From Candidatus Poribacteria bacterium (GTDB lineage Bacteria; Poribacteria; WGA-4E; WGA-3G), in NCBI GenBank assembly GCA_028821605.1, contig JAPPFM010000058.1, positions 186,280-250,279 on the forward strand: a stretch of 64,000 nt of DNA, given 5' to 3'. Positions 17,769 through 25,959 of this stretch are shown here, in pieces. The notes below the pieces were generated by a model. That model had not been told where the DNA came from and made no database searches. It saw only the letters and a program-made list of their open reading frames with translations. The translations under genes and the position numbers were made by a program. Each line of letters begins with the position of its first letter. Within the stretch, counting starts at the first letter, position 1.

Positions 17769-17998
17769 TGTAGGTTGGGTTGAACGGAGACCTACTAAAA
17801 ATCGCACACGGCACAATGTTTTCAGGAAAACAGAGAAACCCGAAATCACCAAAAACCGAGTGAAACCCAACGCATTATGATATCGACACCGTTTGGGATG
17901 CTGGGTTTCGCTACACCTATCTACCCGAAGGGTTCATTGAAGAACGGAACGCTATGTATAGCGAAAATGCGCTTGTGGTTTTACCGCTTAACCTAAGG
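17769..17998. mobile_element. 230-bp MITE-like element, copy 2
   Basis: It begins TGTAGGTTGGGTTGAACGGA and ends with a degenerate inverted end (CCGCTTAACCTAAGG). Inner motifs AAACCCAACGC and TGGGTTTCGCT are present in the same order as in the other three copies. There is no coding capacity beyond chance frames. Confidence 0.8.
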
Positions 17999-18001
17999 GA
18001 A

Positions 18002-18075
18002 CACCCAAGCAAAAACACCTACGTCCATATTTGTATTTTATTCTGCAATCCACGTTTAATTATCAAACTCACATT
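18002..18075 (-). repeat. Short dispersed repeat, copy B (inverted relative to copy A)
   Basis: Read on the minus strand it starts GTGAGTTTGATAATTAAACG and contains GTAGGTGTTTTTGCTTGGGT, matching copy A at 7939. It lies against the right end of the 230-bp element here but against the left end at 8 kb, so the two are arranged as inverted compounds. Confidence 0.6.
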
Positions 18076-18077
18076 AT

Positions 18078-18380
18078 TCACTTTACCCAATAGAAATCGC
18101 CACTGGAAGCGGGCCAATCAAGAACATACAAAATTGGGGATTTTGTTTCATATTTCTCGACCTCATCGCGGACTTTTGCCCAACGCTTTTGGACCTCAGC
18201 AGATTCAAGATGCTGAGAGGTCCCTGGATTTCCATATTCTGGAACAACTTCCTGCCAGCATGTCATTGCGAGATTTGGCAGATTTTCGATCTTTTTTTCC
18301 TGAGACGTGCGTGTATCTCTAATCACTTCGTCTATTTGGTGAATGATTTGTGAGACTAACCTCTTCTCTACAGTAATCAT
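18078..18380 (-). CDS. Hypothetical 100-residue protein downstream of the OppC-like permease
   Basis: 100 residues with a plausible Shine-Dalgarno (CGGAGTAAGTAAACG before the ATG at 18380). It begins seven bases after the permease stop, so the two are probably one message. The sequence is a charged N-terminal helix (MITVEKRLVSQIIHQIDEVI) followed by a mixed segment ending YVLDWPASSGDFYWVK. No known motif or membrane span is seen. Function unknown. Confidence 0.5.
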   Translation of the reverse strand: MITVEKRLVSQIIHQIDEVIRDTRTSQEKKIENLPNLAMTCWQEVVPEYGNPGTSQHLESAEVQKRWAKVRDEVEKYETKSPILYVLDWPASSGDFYWVK

Positions 18381-18387
18381 CGTTTAC

Positions 18388-19563
18388 TTACTCCGTCCTT
18401 AGCCTCGGATCCAAGGCATCACGAACGGCATCGCCGAAGAGATTCGCAGGTAACACGAGTCCAAACATAAACGTAAACGCTGCAGCGAGATTCCACCAAA
18501 CAATCGGGTCGCGTGCGAGTTCCAATCGCGCCGTGTTAATCATATTCCCCCAACTTCCGGTCGTCGGATCAACACCGATCTGGAGATAACTGAGCAACGC
18601 CTCTGCCAGAACCAATCCACTAAACCGTAAGATAGCAGAGATTAGCACGATATGCATCAGATTCGGAATAAGATGTTTGAGAAGAATAAGTCCACGACGC
18701 ACACCAAACGCCTCGGCGGCTTGTATGTACTCCAATTCTCGGAGTTTCAAGGTTTCGCCGCGCAAGACTCGACAGAGCCCCGTCCAACTGCTGATCCCCA
18801 TGATGAGGCACAGATTGAATAACCCCTGTCCAAAGAGGAGCATGAAGGCAACGATAAGCAAGATAGATGGGATCGAATCAAGGGTGGCGTAGATATACTG
18901 AACGGCATCATCTATCCTGCCGCCGAAGTAACCCGCGATGACACCAAAAAATATGGCAAACGGCACGGCAATCAATGTGGTAAATCCACCGATAATAAGT
19001 CCAGTCCGAATGCCTTTTAGTGCAAGGTAAAGGACATCGCTGCCCACCTTGTCGGTACCCAAGAGATGGCTTCTCGGATATTCAAGCGGCGGATAATCTC
19101 GAACCGTTCGTCCATCGGGTGTCTGGAGGGTACTTTTCGCATACAGATGCGTTGCTAAGGGGGCAGAATAGGTTTTCTCGGTCCGCTCCCGAAGTGGCGT
19201 ACAGAGCCTATCAAGGAGACTCAAGGTTTTCGGTCTATAGACAACAGCACCGCTCTCATTTCGGGTGAGTGTCTGGTCGGTTCGTCGTATCAGTGGATCA
19301 CGCCAACCGATGCTATCCAACACACCGATAAGGAGATACCCCAAAAGAATAAAGAGACAGACCATAGCAAGGCGATTTCTACGAATCTGTCTCGCGGCGT
19401 TCCGCCAATACTCTTGTTGTGAGGCATATCGGAGAAGCCATGCCGCGCCAACAAGAAGCGCGATAACGATAATGTTTTGATAGGCATCGGAACGCCATAC
19501 CCAACTCAGCCGGTCCCCGATTCCGATGTCTGGAGCATTTGTCCCAATGAGGAAAATAGGCAT
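18388..19563 (-). CDS. ABC transporter permease, OppC/DppC type
   Basis: 391 residues with several hydrophobic membrane segments: two near the N-terminus at about 30-45 and 68-86, then the permease core. The core starts at LLGTDKVGSDVLYLALKGIRTGL, the OppC landmark, and carries the EAA-loop EYIQAAEAFGVRRGLILLKHLIPN that contacts the ATPase. It would form half the inner-membrane channel for di/oligopeptide-type uptake. No OppB, ATPase or matching binding protein lies nearby, so it is an orphan here, or its partners are elsewhere. The N-terminal extension before the core is longer than usual for OppC. Confidence 0.88.
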   Translation of the reverse strand: MPIFLIGTNAPDIGIGDRLSWVWRSDAYQNIIVIALLVGAAWLLRYASQQEYWRNAARQIRRNRLAMVCLFILLGYLLIGVLDSIGWRDPLIRRTDQTLTRNESGAVVYRPKTLSLLDRLCTPLRERTEKTYSAPLATHLYAKSTLQTPDGRTVRDYPPLEYPRSHLLGTDKVGSDVLYLALKGIRTGLIIGGFTTLIAVPFAIFFGVIAGYFGGRIDDAVQYIYATLDSIPSILLIVAFMLLFGQGLFNLCLIMGISSWTGLCRVLRGETLKLRELEYIQAAEAFGVRRGLILLKHLIPNLMHIVLISAILRFSGLVLAEALLSYLQIGVDPTTGSWGNMINTARLELARDPIVWWNLAAAFTFMFGLVLPANLFGDAVRDALDPRLRTE

Positions 19564-19566
19564 TTT

Positions 19567-19698
19567 AATAGTTACCAGTTGTCAGTTTTCAGTAATCAGT
19601 CTTATTCTTGTAGCACTTACGAGAAAACACCCGCCACAAATTGTCTCTTAACTGATAACTGAGTACTGAAAGATTTTTCGCAGAAAAATCGTACTGAC
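19567..19698. repeat. CAGTTATC-type inverted-repeat element, copy 2
   Basis: The left end is GTTACCAGTTGTCAGTTTTC and the right end has AACTGATAACTGAGTACTG then ACTGACAACTATT: inverted runs of the same CAGTT heptad. It fills the gap between the permease and the sugar-binding-protein gene. Confidence 0.7.
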
Positions 19699-19700
19699 AA

Positions 19701-20801
19701 CTATTTCTGATAAACCGCTTCGTGTGTGTGAAACCCATCTTTAATAACCTCTTCGTCCAGGTTTTCCTTGTCAACTTGGATGGGTGTCAGCAGGATTGAT
19801 GGCACGTCAATTTTGCCGTTGTTAACGGTCTGCGTGGCTTCGGCGATTGTTTCACCCTTTGCGAGGGCGACAGCAGCTTGTGCCGCCTTAGTTGCGATGA
19901 GGTGAATCGGCTTGTAAACCGTCATGGTTTGTGTCCCCTTGACAATCCGTTGGCATGCCGCGAGTTCCGCATCCTGCCCAGAAACAAGGACAGTTCCCGC
20001 CAAATTCTGACCTGCAAGCGCTTGTATAACGCCACCAGCGGTGCCGTCATTGGACGCAACAACAGCATCTATTTGGTTGTTCGTCTGCGTCAAGACTTGC
20101 TCTGCCTTCTTGAGTGCGTCCCGTGGATCCCAATTAACTGCCCAATGTTCGCCTCCCGCCACCAATCGAATGTCGCCACTATCAATCGCGGGTTGCAAGG
20201 CACGGAGCTGCCCTTGCCGAAGGAGTTGCGCGTTATTGTCTGTTGGTGCACCGCCGAGCAAGAAGTAAGCCCCTTTTGGCTTCTGACGGAGGATATATTC
20301 GGCTTGCAAATATCCAACCTGCTCATTGTCAAAGGAGATATAGAGATCAGGTGAACTCTCGCGAATCAATCGGTCATACGCGATTACCTTGATGCCCTCC
20401 GCGTGCGCGGCTTGCACGATTTGGGCAGCAGCGACACTATCCTTCGGAATAACAACGAGAACATCTACACCTTGCGTAATCATATTTTCCGCTTGTTCGT
20501 TTTGTCGGCGTTCATCGCCATCAGCAGACTGGACGATAACTTCAGCACCGAGTTTCTCTGCCTCAGCCGTGAAAATATCCCTGTCCTTCTGCCATCGCTC
20601 TACACGTAAAGAGTCCATAGACAAACCGATTTTAATCTTCTTAGTAGCAGTGGCATCCGCTTCCTCGCTTTTCTTTTCTGGATCAGCACATCCGAACAGC
20701 ATTACAAGACATGCTGTCAAAATGCAGAAAAGGAGAACCGCCTTGACCCAAACCTTGCTTTCAGATAAAAAGTTGCCGTTAAAAGTTGAGAGGTGCATCA
20801 T
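19701..20801 (-). CDS. Sugar ABC transporter substrate-binding lipoprotein (XylF-like)
   Basis: 366 residues. The leader ends in a lipobox (LFGC), followed by the type I periplasmic-binding-protein fold starting KIKIGLSMDSLRVERWQKD, characteristic of the xylose-binding XylF group. Further landmarks are SADGDERRQNEQAENMI, VIAYDRLI, YISFDNEQVGYLQAEYIL and VVASNDGTAGGVIQAL. It should capture a pentose or related sugar in the periplasm. No ABC ATPase or sugar permease gene is adjacent: the neighbours are an OppC-type permease and a CsgG-like protein, so its transporter is elsewhere or lost. Confidence 0.9.
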   Translation of the reverse strand: MMHLSTFNGNFLSESKVWVKAVLLFCILTACLVMLFGCADPEKKSEEADATATKKIKIGLSMDSLRVERWQKDRDIFTAEAEKLGAEVIVQSADGDERRQNEQAENMITQGVDVLVVIPKDSVAAAQIVQAAHAEGIKVIAYDRLIRESSPDLYISFDNEQVGYLQAEYILRQKPKGAYFLLGGAPTDNNAQLLRQGQLRALQPAIDSGDIRLVAGGEHWAVNWDPRDALKKAEQVLTQTNNQIDAVVASNDGTAGGVIQALAGQNLAGTVLVSGQDAELAACQRIVKGTQTMTVYKPIHLIATKAAQAAVALAKGETIAEATQTVNNGKIDVPSILLTPIQVDKENLDEEVIKDGFHTHEAVYQK

Positions 20802-20819
20802 ATAAAACTCCTTTTGAAG

Positions 20820-22079
20820 TTACTCCTGTTCTTCAGGCGAATCCGCTTCAGACCCATTAGAATCGGGTGAGATCTCGCGCACAATATCGCCTTCTTTGAG
20901 AGGTTCCGTGGTTTCAACGACGCGAAAAATGGAAACTTTATCATTCAGGATTTCGGAAACCGCCACGCGTCCGATCTGTTTTGGCACGTATGTTAGGATT
21001 TCACCCGTGTCCAAATCGCGCACCGGCTTACCTTTCGTATAAACGTCAAACTCCTGGTTGATGGCTATATCCCAGTTGGAACCAATATTGACATAGATTT
21101 TATCAGGATGTTCACTATCCACATATTGGATCTTGCCTTTGATAGGTTCACCAGGTGCCGCTGTCGATTTTCGCTGTCCTTCTTTGGCGGTTGCAGTTTT
21201 CGGTTCCCAAGGTGTGATGAAATTGGGTCCGACACTATCTCGGAGTGCCAAAACGACTTTAATCAATGCCTCATTGGTTACGATGCCGAAAAGCGTCCTG
21301 TCGTATTCAGCACTCGCAAACTGGATTTCATTCAACTCAACCGGTTTGACAATCGGGCGTGGATTTTTTCGTTGACTTTCCGTCGTTTGCCCAAAGGTGA
21401 GGTTCGTCCCTTCCTCTGTCCTACTCGCTTCAAGAGAAGCAACTTTTGTGCCGAGGTAATTGTGGTCCCGACTGGCGGAGATTCGGGGTTCCGCTACAGC
21501 GTTACCGGACACATTGTAGAATTTCATGTTCAGTTTAATGGTGGCACGGTGTATAGAGCCCCGCAAAATAACAGGGGCAACATAACTTGCGCCGACAGGT
21601 CCCCGCTGTGCTTCGCGACCACCTTCCCGCAGTGTTCGTGAAGCGTTGGTTCTGAAACGTTCCTGATTAAATTTTTGGATATCGCCCACCACAATTACGT
21701 CCGCATTGAGATGCTTCGCAAGCGTTGCGCGTTGCTCTTGATTTAGTTTCTTTAACCCGTGCCGTGAGAGTGTCATAAGTGCCATAGCATCAAGGAGTTC
21801 ATCTTTGCTGACGGGTTCATACATATTCGTTTCGACGAGCTTCCGATTGAGCATTTTGGCAAATCCTGCTTCCAAATCCCATCGTTTTTTTGTGCTAAAA
21901 ATATTTCCGATGAAACTGGGTATGCAACCGCAGCCGGTAGGAGAATCAAAGCGGCTGTGGTCTTCAAAATAGAGGACAGCAATCCGTTTCTTTGGAGCAG
22001 CCTCACCAACAGCAACCGTGCCGATAACGAAGCACAAACTGAATCCCATCACTAACAGATATGAAAAGATGCGTTTCAC
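20820..22079 (-). CDS. CsgG-like exported protein with FlgT-like C-terminal domain
   Basis: 419 residues. The signal peptide MKRIFSYLLVMGFSLCFVIGTVAVGEAA is followed by KKRIAVLYFEDHS, the strand that opens CsgG-type domains. Then come FAKMLNRKLVETNMYEPVSKDELL and LNADVIVVGDIQKFNQERF, also CsgG-like. A C-terminal segment (EPIKGKIQYVDSEHPDKIYVNIGSNWDIAINQEFDVY) resembles FlgT C-terminal domains. Known relatives act in outer-membrane secretion or envelope assembly. There is no lipobox, unlike true CsgG, so a periplasmic role is more likely than a pore. It lies 18 bases upstream of the binding-protein gene on the same strand. Confidence 0.72.
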   Translation of the reverse strand: MKRIFSYLLVMGFSLCFVIGTVAVGEAAPKKRIAVLYFEDHSRFDSPTGCGCIPSFIGNIFSTKKRWDLEAGFAKMLNRKLVETNMYEPVSKDELLDAMALMTLSRHGLKKLNQEQRATLAKHLNADVIVVGDIQKFNQERFRTNASRTLREGGREAQRGPVGASYVAPVILRGSIHRATIKLNMKFYNVSGNAVAEPRISASRDHNYLGTKVASLEASRTEEGTNLTFGQTTESQRKNPRPIVKPVELNEIQFASAEYDRTLFGIVTNEALIKVVLALRDSVGPNFITPWEPKTATAKEGQRKSTAAPGEPIKGKIQYVDSEHPDKIYVNIGSNWDIAINQEFDVYTKGKPVRDLDTGEILTYVPKQIGRVAVSEILNDKVSIFRVVETTEPLKEGDIVREISPDSNGSEADSPEEQE

Positions 22080-22226
22080 TGTTTTTCGCCTCCTTCTCTT
22101 CCTTCGGTTACCTTCTACGCCTATAATTTAGCAGCCTTTGGAAGATTTAGCAAGAAAATTTAGGGTTCTGAGAAATTGGGTTTCTACCCAAGCCAGAAAA
22201 CCCTTGAAATACAAGAAAATATTTGG

Positions 22227-22350
22227 TATTCTTATAGTCATCAGTTATCAGCTATCGGTTAAATAAAGAGCAGCTTGTGATCATTAAGAAGATTGCAACA
22301 TCCACAGAAGTTAACTGACAACCGATAACCGAAGATCAATAACTATTCAA
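22227..22350. repeat. CAGTTATC-type inverted-repeat element, copy 3
   Basis: It opens CATCAGTTATCAGCTATCGG and closes AACTGACAACCGATAACCGA, inverted ends about 100 bases apart. With the short AT-rich stretch before it, it accounts for the gap between the divergent CsgG-like and TAXI genes. Confidence 0.7.
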
Positions 22351-22374
22351 TATACAAACGAAAAAGGAAACCTT

Positions 22375-23433
22375 ATGTTTACAAAGAACAGAGGCGTACA
22401 TCATAATTTATTATTTATATTCACAGCTTTCATACTAACTGTACTGGTTGTCCTTCACGGATGTAGCGATAAGCAGTCAAGTGAAAAAGCGAAAACAACC
22501 GATGCCTCGCGTCAGGAAAAGGAATGGCTTTCAATCTTAGGTGGTGTGATTGGTGGTAGCTTTTCACAATTCGCCGGGGGCGTTAGTCGTATCTTGACCC
22601 AACAGGAACCGCATCTTAAAATATCTGTTGGTGCTTCCGCCGGTTCAGTCGAAAACACACGGCGTGTGAATGACGATACGGAAGCACTCGGTGTCGTTTT
22701 TGCCTCTGAGAGTTATCTCGGCTACCACGGCGAAGAAATTTTCGCAGAAGAGGGACCGAAAACCAATATTCGTATGGTGACATTGCTTTTCATCGCCTAC
22801 GACCAGTTTTCAACACTGGCACATAGCGATGTTCATCAGTTCGAGGATATTGTCGGTAAAAAAATCGCTTCTGGAGCGAGCGGCTCCGGGACTGCACAAA
22901 CATTGGAACGGCTGTCAAGACTCGCTGGCATCTGGGGCAAGTTTACGCCGATCTACAAAGGCGGCAGTGCCGCCGCCGAAGCACTTCAAGACGGACAGGT
23001 CGCTGCGTTCCAATGGCTCGTCAGTGTACCGAACAGTGCCGTTATTCAGCTCACAGCAATCAAATCCATTCGGATGATCGATCTCGACGTAGTTGCGAAG
23101 AAGTACGGCTTCTACGAAAAGTACCCGTTCTATCTCTCTGGATCTCTGCCAGAAGGTGCTTATGAAGGTAAAGTTGAACCAGTGAGAACTATTCTGATGC
23201 CGACGGTCCTCATCGCGAACAAAGCGGTGAGCGAGGAAACCATCTATAAACTTCTAAAGCATGTTTACGCACCAGAAGGGCACCAGGCGATGCTCCAAAC
23301 AAATCAAGCCGCGGCAGATATGACAATAGAAAATGGACCAAAGGCGTTTGTTATTCCACTACACCGTGGCGCATACAAATTCTGGAGTGAACAGGATGTG
23401 GAAATCCCTGCACACGCCATGCCGCTGGATTAA
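22375..23433 (+). CDS. TAXI-family TRAP transporter substrate-binding lipoprotein
   Basis: 352 residues. The signal peptide with lipobox (LHGC) is followed by the TAXI fold: LSILGGVIGGSFSQFAGGVSRIL, the family's opening block, then VGASAGSVENTRRVNDDTEALGVVFA and IVGKKIASGASGSGTAQTLERL. Such proteins capture an organic acid or amino acid for a TRAP transporter in the periplasm. No TRAP membrane subunit gene follows; the next gene is thiO. A role in supplying a thiamine precursor is possible only by location and is not claimed. Confidence 0.88.
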   Translation: MFTKNRGVHHNLLFIFTAFILTVLVVLHGCSDKQSSEKAKTTDASRQEKEWLSILGGVIGGSFSQFAGGVSRILTQQEPHLKISVGASAGSVENTRRVNDDTEALGVVFASESYLGYHGEEIFAEEGPKTNIRMVTLLFIAYDQFSTLAHSDVHQFEDIVGKKIASGASGSGTAQTLERLSRLAGIWGKFTPIYKGGSAAAEALQDGQVAAFQWLVSVPNSAVIQLTAIKSIRMIDLDVVAKKYGFYEKYPFYLSGSLPEGAYEGKVEPVRTILMPTVLIANKAVSEETIYKLLKHVYAPEGHQAMLQTNQAAADMTIENGPKAFVIPLHRGAYKFWSEQDVEIPAHAMPLD

Positions 23434-23458
23434 ACAGGACTTACACAGCATCCTTTGC

Positions 23459-23481
23459 TGGCGAGGTTTGAAACCTCGCCA
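23459..23481. repeat. GC-rich perfect hairpin
   Basis: TGGCGAGGTTT and AAACCTCGCCA form an 11-bp perfect stem with a single central G. It is the same type as the hairpin at 8276 and lies after the TAXI gene, but without a T-run. Confidence 0.75.
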
Positions 23482-23596
23482 ACGGTGTGTGGACCGTAGA
23501 TTTTTATTTCAAATTGCGTAAGCCCTATTAAATCGAAAACGAAAAATTGTCGTGCTTCCAAAATTTACTTTTTTAGAACTGGAGAAATAGGGAAGA

Positions 23597-24733
23597 ATGA
23601 AAAATAAAAAGATCCTCATCATTGGTGGCGGTGTGATTGGACTTGGTATCGGGTGGCAGCTGGCGAAAGCAGGTGCTGCTGTCACCATTTATGAGCGCGG
23701 ACAAGCCGGACGTGGTGCCTCCTGGGCAGCCGCCGGTATGCTCGGTCCAATTGCTGAAGCACATATCGACGAACTCGACCTCCTTAAACTCAGCAATCAA
23801 AGTTTAGCACGCTACCCCGAATGGGTCGATGAGTTAGAGACAGAAACAGAAATGTCAATCGGTTACCGAGCAGAGGGCACGCTCATTATAGGCATTGAAC
23901 CTGATGATGCAGAGCAACTCCGGCATGCTTATACCTTACAACAAGATTTAGGGTTGAATGTCGAGTGGTTGAGCGGACAAGAAGCACGTAAGATTGAAGG
24001 GGCACTCTCACCTTATGTGACTGCAGCTGTTCGTTGTGAAACTGACCATCAAGTTGATAACCGACTGATGACTCAGGCACTCCAGCGCGCCTATCAGGGG
24101 CGCGGCGGTGTGTTGCATCAAAATAGCACTGTTGAAAGAATTGTCATAGAAAACGGAACCGCAACGGGTGTTCAAACACAAGACGGTTTTCAGGCAGCTG
24201 ATACGCTGATTCTCGCAGCAGGATGCTGGTCTGGGCAGATCAAAGGGTTACCGGATACGATTATCCCTCCCGTCCGTCCCGTGAAGGGACAGATGTTGGC
24301 GTTACGAATGCGGGAGGGTATCACAATCAAAAACGTCATCCGTACCGTCAAGGCGAGGTATCCGATGCCAGTATATTTAGTGCCGAGAACCGATGGTAGA
24401 TTGATCGTCGGTGCAACAACCGAGGAACTGGGGTTTGACACGGATCTGACCGTTGGCGGTATATATGAACTCCTCCACGGGGCGTGTGAAGCTGTACCGG
24501 GTATTTATGAACTGCCACTTATCGAAACGTGGACAGGTTTACGTCCCGGTAGCAGCGACAATGCCCCCATACTCGGTAAAACACCTGTCGAGAATCTAAT
24601 ATACGCAACAGGGCACTATCGCAACGGCATCTTACTCACACCCATCACAGCTTACGAGATCTCCAAACTGATTCTGACGGGTGAGACTTCAGAGACAATC
24701 GCCCCGTTTCACTTGGACAGGTTTTCAAAGTAG
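23597..24733 (+). CDS. thiO: Glycine oxidase ThiO, copy 1
   Basis: 378 residues of the DAO-type FAD-dependent amine oxidase family. The Rossmann dinucleotide motif is at the extreme N-terminus (ILIIGGGVIGLGIGWQLAKAG), then GASWAAAGML, and the C-terminal FAD-contact block TGLRPGSSDNAPILG...YATGHYRNGILLTP typical of ThiO. It oxidises glycine to iminoacetate for the thiazole half of thiamine in the cytosol. It is same-length, colinear and about four-fifths identical to the second copy at 26970. GGAGAAATAGGGAAG precedes the ATG. It lies before the TPP riboswitch, so it is not itself controlled by that switch. Confidence 0.9.
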   Translation: MKNKKILIIGGGVIGLGIGWQLAKAGAAVTIYERGQAGRGASWAAAGMLGPIAEAHIDELDLLKLSNQSLARYPEWVDELETETEMSIGYRAEGTLIIGIEPDDAEQLRHAYTLQQDLGLNVEWLSGQEARKIEGALSPYVTAAVRCETDHQVDNRLMTQALQRAYQGRGGVLHQNSTVERIVIENGTATGVQTQDGFQAADTLILAAGCWSGQIKGLPDTIIPPVRPVKGQMLALRMREGITIKNVIRTVKARYPMPVYLVPRTDGRLIVGATTEELGFDTDLTVGGIYELLHGACEAVPGIYELPLIETWTGLRPGSSDNAPILGKTPVENLIYATGHYRNGILLTPITAYEISKLILTGETSETIAPFHLDRFSK

Positions 24734-24817
24734 TAGGGTCTTTGTCGAAAACGAAAATCGTTGTGTCTCCAAAATTTGCTTTTTTCAAAATGGAGAATAC
24801 GCTATAATAATTAAGTG

Positions 24818-24902
24818 ACATTATGGGGTGCTCTTACCTTGCTTAAGAGCTGAGAAAACACCCTTTGAACCTGATCTGGGTCATGCCAGCGTAGGGAAAT
24901 AT
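24818..24902 (+). promoter_or_regulatory. TPP riboswitch (THI element)
   Basis: The universally conserved thi-box elements are present in order: GGGGTG at 24825, GCTGAGAAAACACCC at 24849-24863, then ACCTGATCTGGGTCATGCCA and GCGTAGGGAA. Pairing of GGGTG with CACCC closes the aptamer arm. A -10-like TATAAT lies at 24803-24808 just upstream. Thiamine pyrophosphate binding is expected to lower expression of the downstream transport and thiO-thiS genes. No clear terminator or anti-terminator follows because a repeat element occupies the space. Confidence 0.93.
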
Positions 24903-24904
24903 GA

Positions 24905-25046
24905 AAGAATAGTAGTCGGTAGTCAGTTAACAGTTTTGACCAACAACTCGCGCCTTAGCAAAAGTATCTGTAGACGAGTTGTTGGTCAAAGTTACAAGAG
25001 GTGTCTTCTAAACAAGAATTTCTTAACTGAAAACTGAAAACTATCA
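24905..25046. mobile_element. CAGTTATC-type element, copy 4, inserted after the TPP riboswitch
   Basis: The outer ends are GTAGTCAGTTAACAGTTTT and TTAACTGAAAACTGAAAACT. Inside is a perfect 15-bp inverted repeat, TTGACCAACAACTCG and CGAGTTGTTGGTCAA, with a 24-base loop. It lies exactly between the aptamer and the permease gene and would fold in the leader RNA. Confidence 0.75.
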
Positions 25047-25156
25047 AAGCCGTTTCCTTTTTGGCACTGCCAAGGCGCATAAAGCCTTTGGTAGATGGGC
25101 ATATTCCCTACACCCAGAACGGAAGACGGTTTTTTGTTGTTAAGGAGCAGATACGT

Positions 25157-25924
25157 ATGCTCAGCAAATTTGTGGTTCCTGTGGCTATCCTACTCACAGT
25201 ATTGGGAGTATGGGAAGTCGCTGTGCATCTTTTTGAGATACCGGGCTACATTCTGCCAGCCCCCTCGAAAATTGTGATGACGCTATTTTCGGAACACGCA
25301 CAATTGCTGAAACATACGCTTGTGACATTAGCAGAGATGCTCCTCGGATTTGCCCTTGCGGTTAGCATTGGTATTCCGTTAGCCGTGCTTATGTTCGAGT
25401 TCCCGGTGTTGGAGAAAGCCTTTTATCCGTACGTCATCGGTTCGCAAACGGTGCCGGTGTTTGCTATCGCGCCCTTGTTGGTGCTGTGGTTCGGTTTCGG
25501 GATTGCTTCAAAAGTAGCCATGGCAGCACTAATCGTGTTTTTCGCAATCGTTTTGAACACCTTAGACGGGTTGAAGTCCACCGATCCAGATACGGTAAAT
25601 CTATTTCGGATATTACGGGCAACCCGATGGCAGATACTTTGGAAAGTACGCATCCCGTCAGCACTGCCGTTCATCTTTTCAGGTGCGAAGATTGGTATAT
25701 CGATTTCCACGATCGGTGCGGTTATCGGTGAATGGGTGGGTGCCAAAGCGGGACTCGGCTACCTCATGCTGTATGCGAACGGAAGACTCCAAGTTTCACT
25801 CGTATTTGCAGCCATTTTCTGTTTAACACTTTTAGGCTTAGGTCTTTTTGGATTGATGACGCTGCTGGAACGGTATGCGATGCCGTGGCGGCAGCATCAG
25901 TATAACAAATCAGATGTCCGGTAG
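25157..25924 (+). CDS. ABC transporter permease, probable thiamine-precursor uptake (ThiX-like)
   Basis: 256 residues from the ATG at 25157, chosen because AAGGAG lies nine bases upstream; a longer frame from 25061 starts within the inserted leader region and is not credible. It has about six membrane spans in the SsuC/TauC-type permease family, with EAA-loop-like FRILRATRWQILWKVRIPSALPFIF. The TPP riboswitch upstream and the THI5/NMT1-like binding protein directly downstream indicate uptake of a thiamine precursor such as a hydroxymethylpyrimidine compound. The ATPase gene expected for the set is missing here. Confidence 0.87.
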   Translation: MLSKFVVPVAILLTVLGVWEVAVHLFEIPGYILPAPSKIVMTLFSEHAQLLKHTLVTLAEMLLGFALAVSIGIPLAVLMFEFPVLEKAFYPYVIGSQTVPVFAIAPLLVLWFGFGIASKVAMAALIVFFAIVLNTLDGLKSTDPDTVNLFRILRATRWQILWKVRIPSALPFIFSGAKIGISISTIGAVIGEWVGAKAGLGYLMLYANGRLQVSLVFAAIFCLTLLGLGLFGLMTLLERYAMPWRQHQYNKSDVR

Positions 25925-25959
25925 GTATGCCGGACAACTAACAATAAAGGAAAATTCTC

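Noticed and set aside
25061-25156. A longer N-terminus for the thiamine-cluster permease.
   Set aside because: The extra 32 residues are not hydrophobic and lie partly next to the inserted repeat; the ATG at 25157 has AAGGAG at the right distance.
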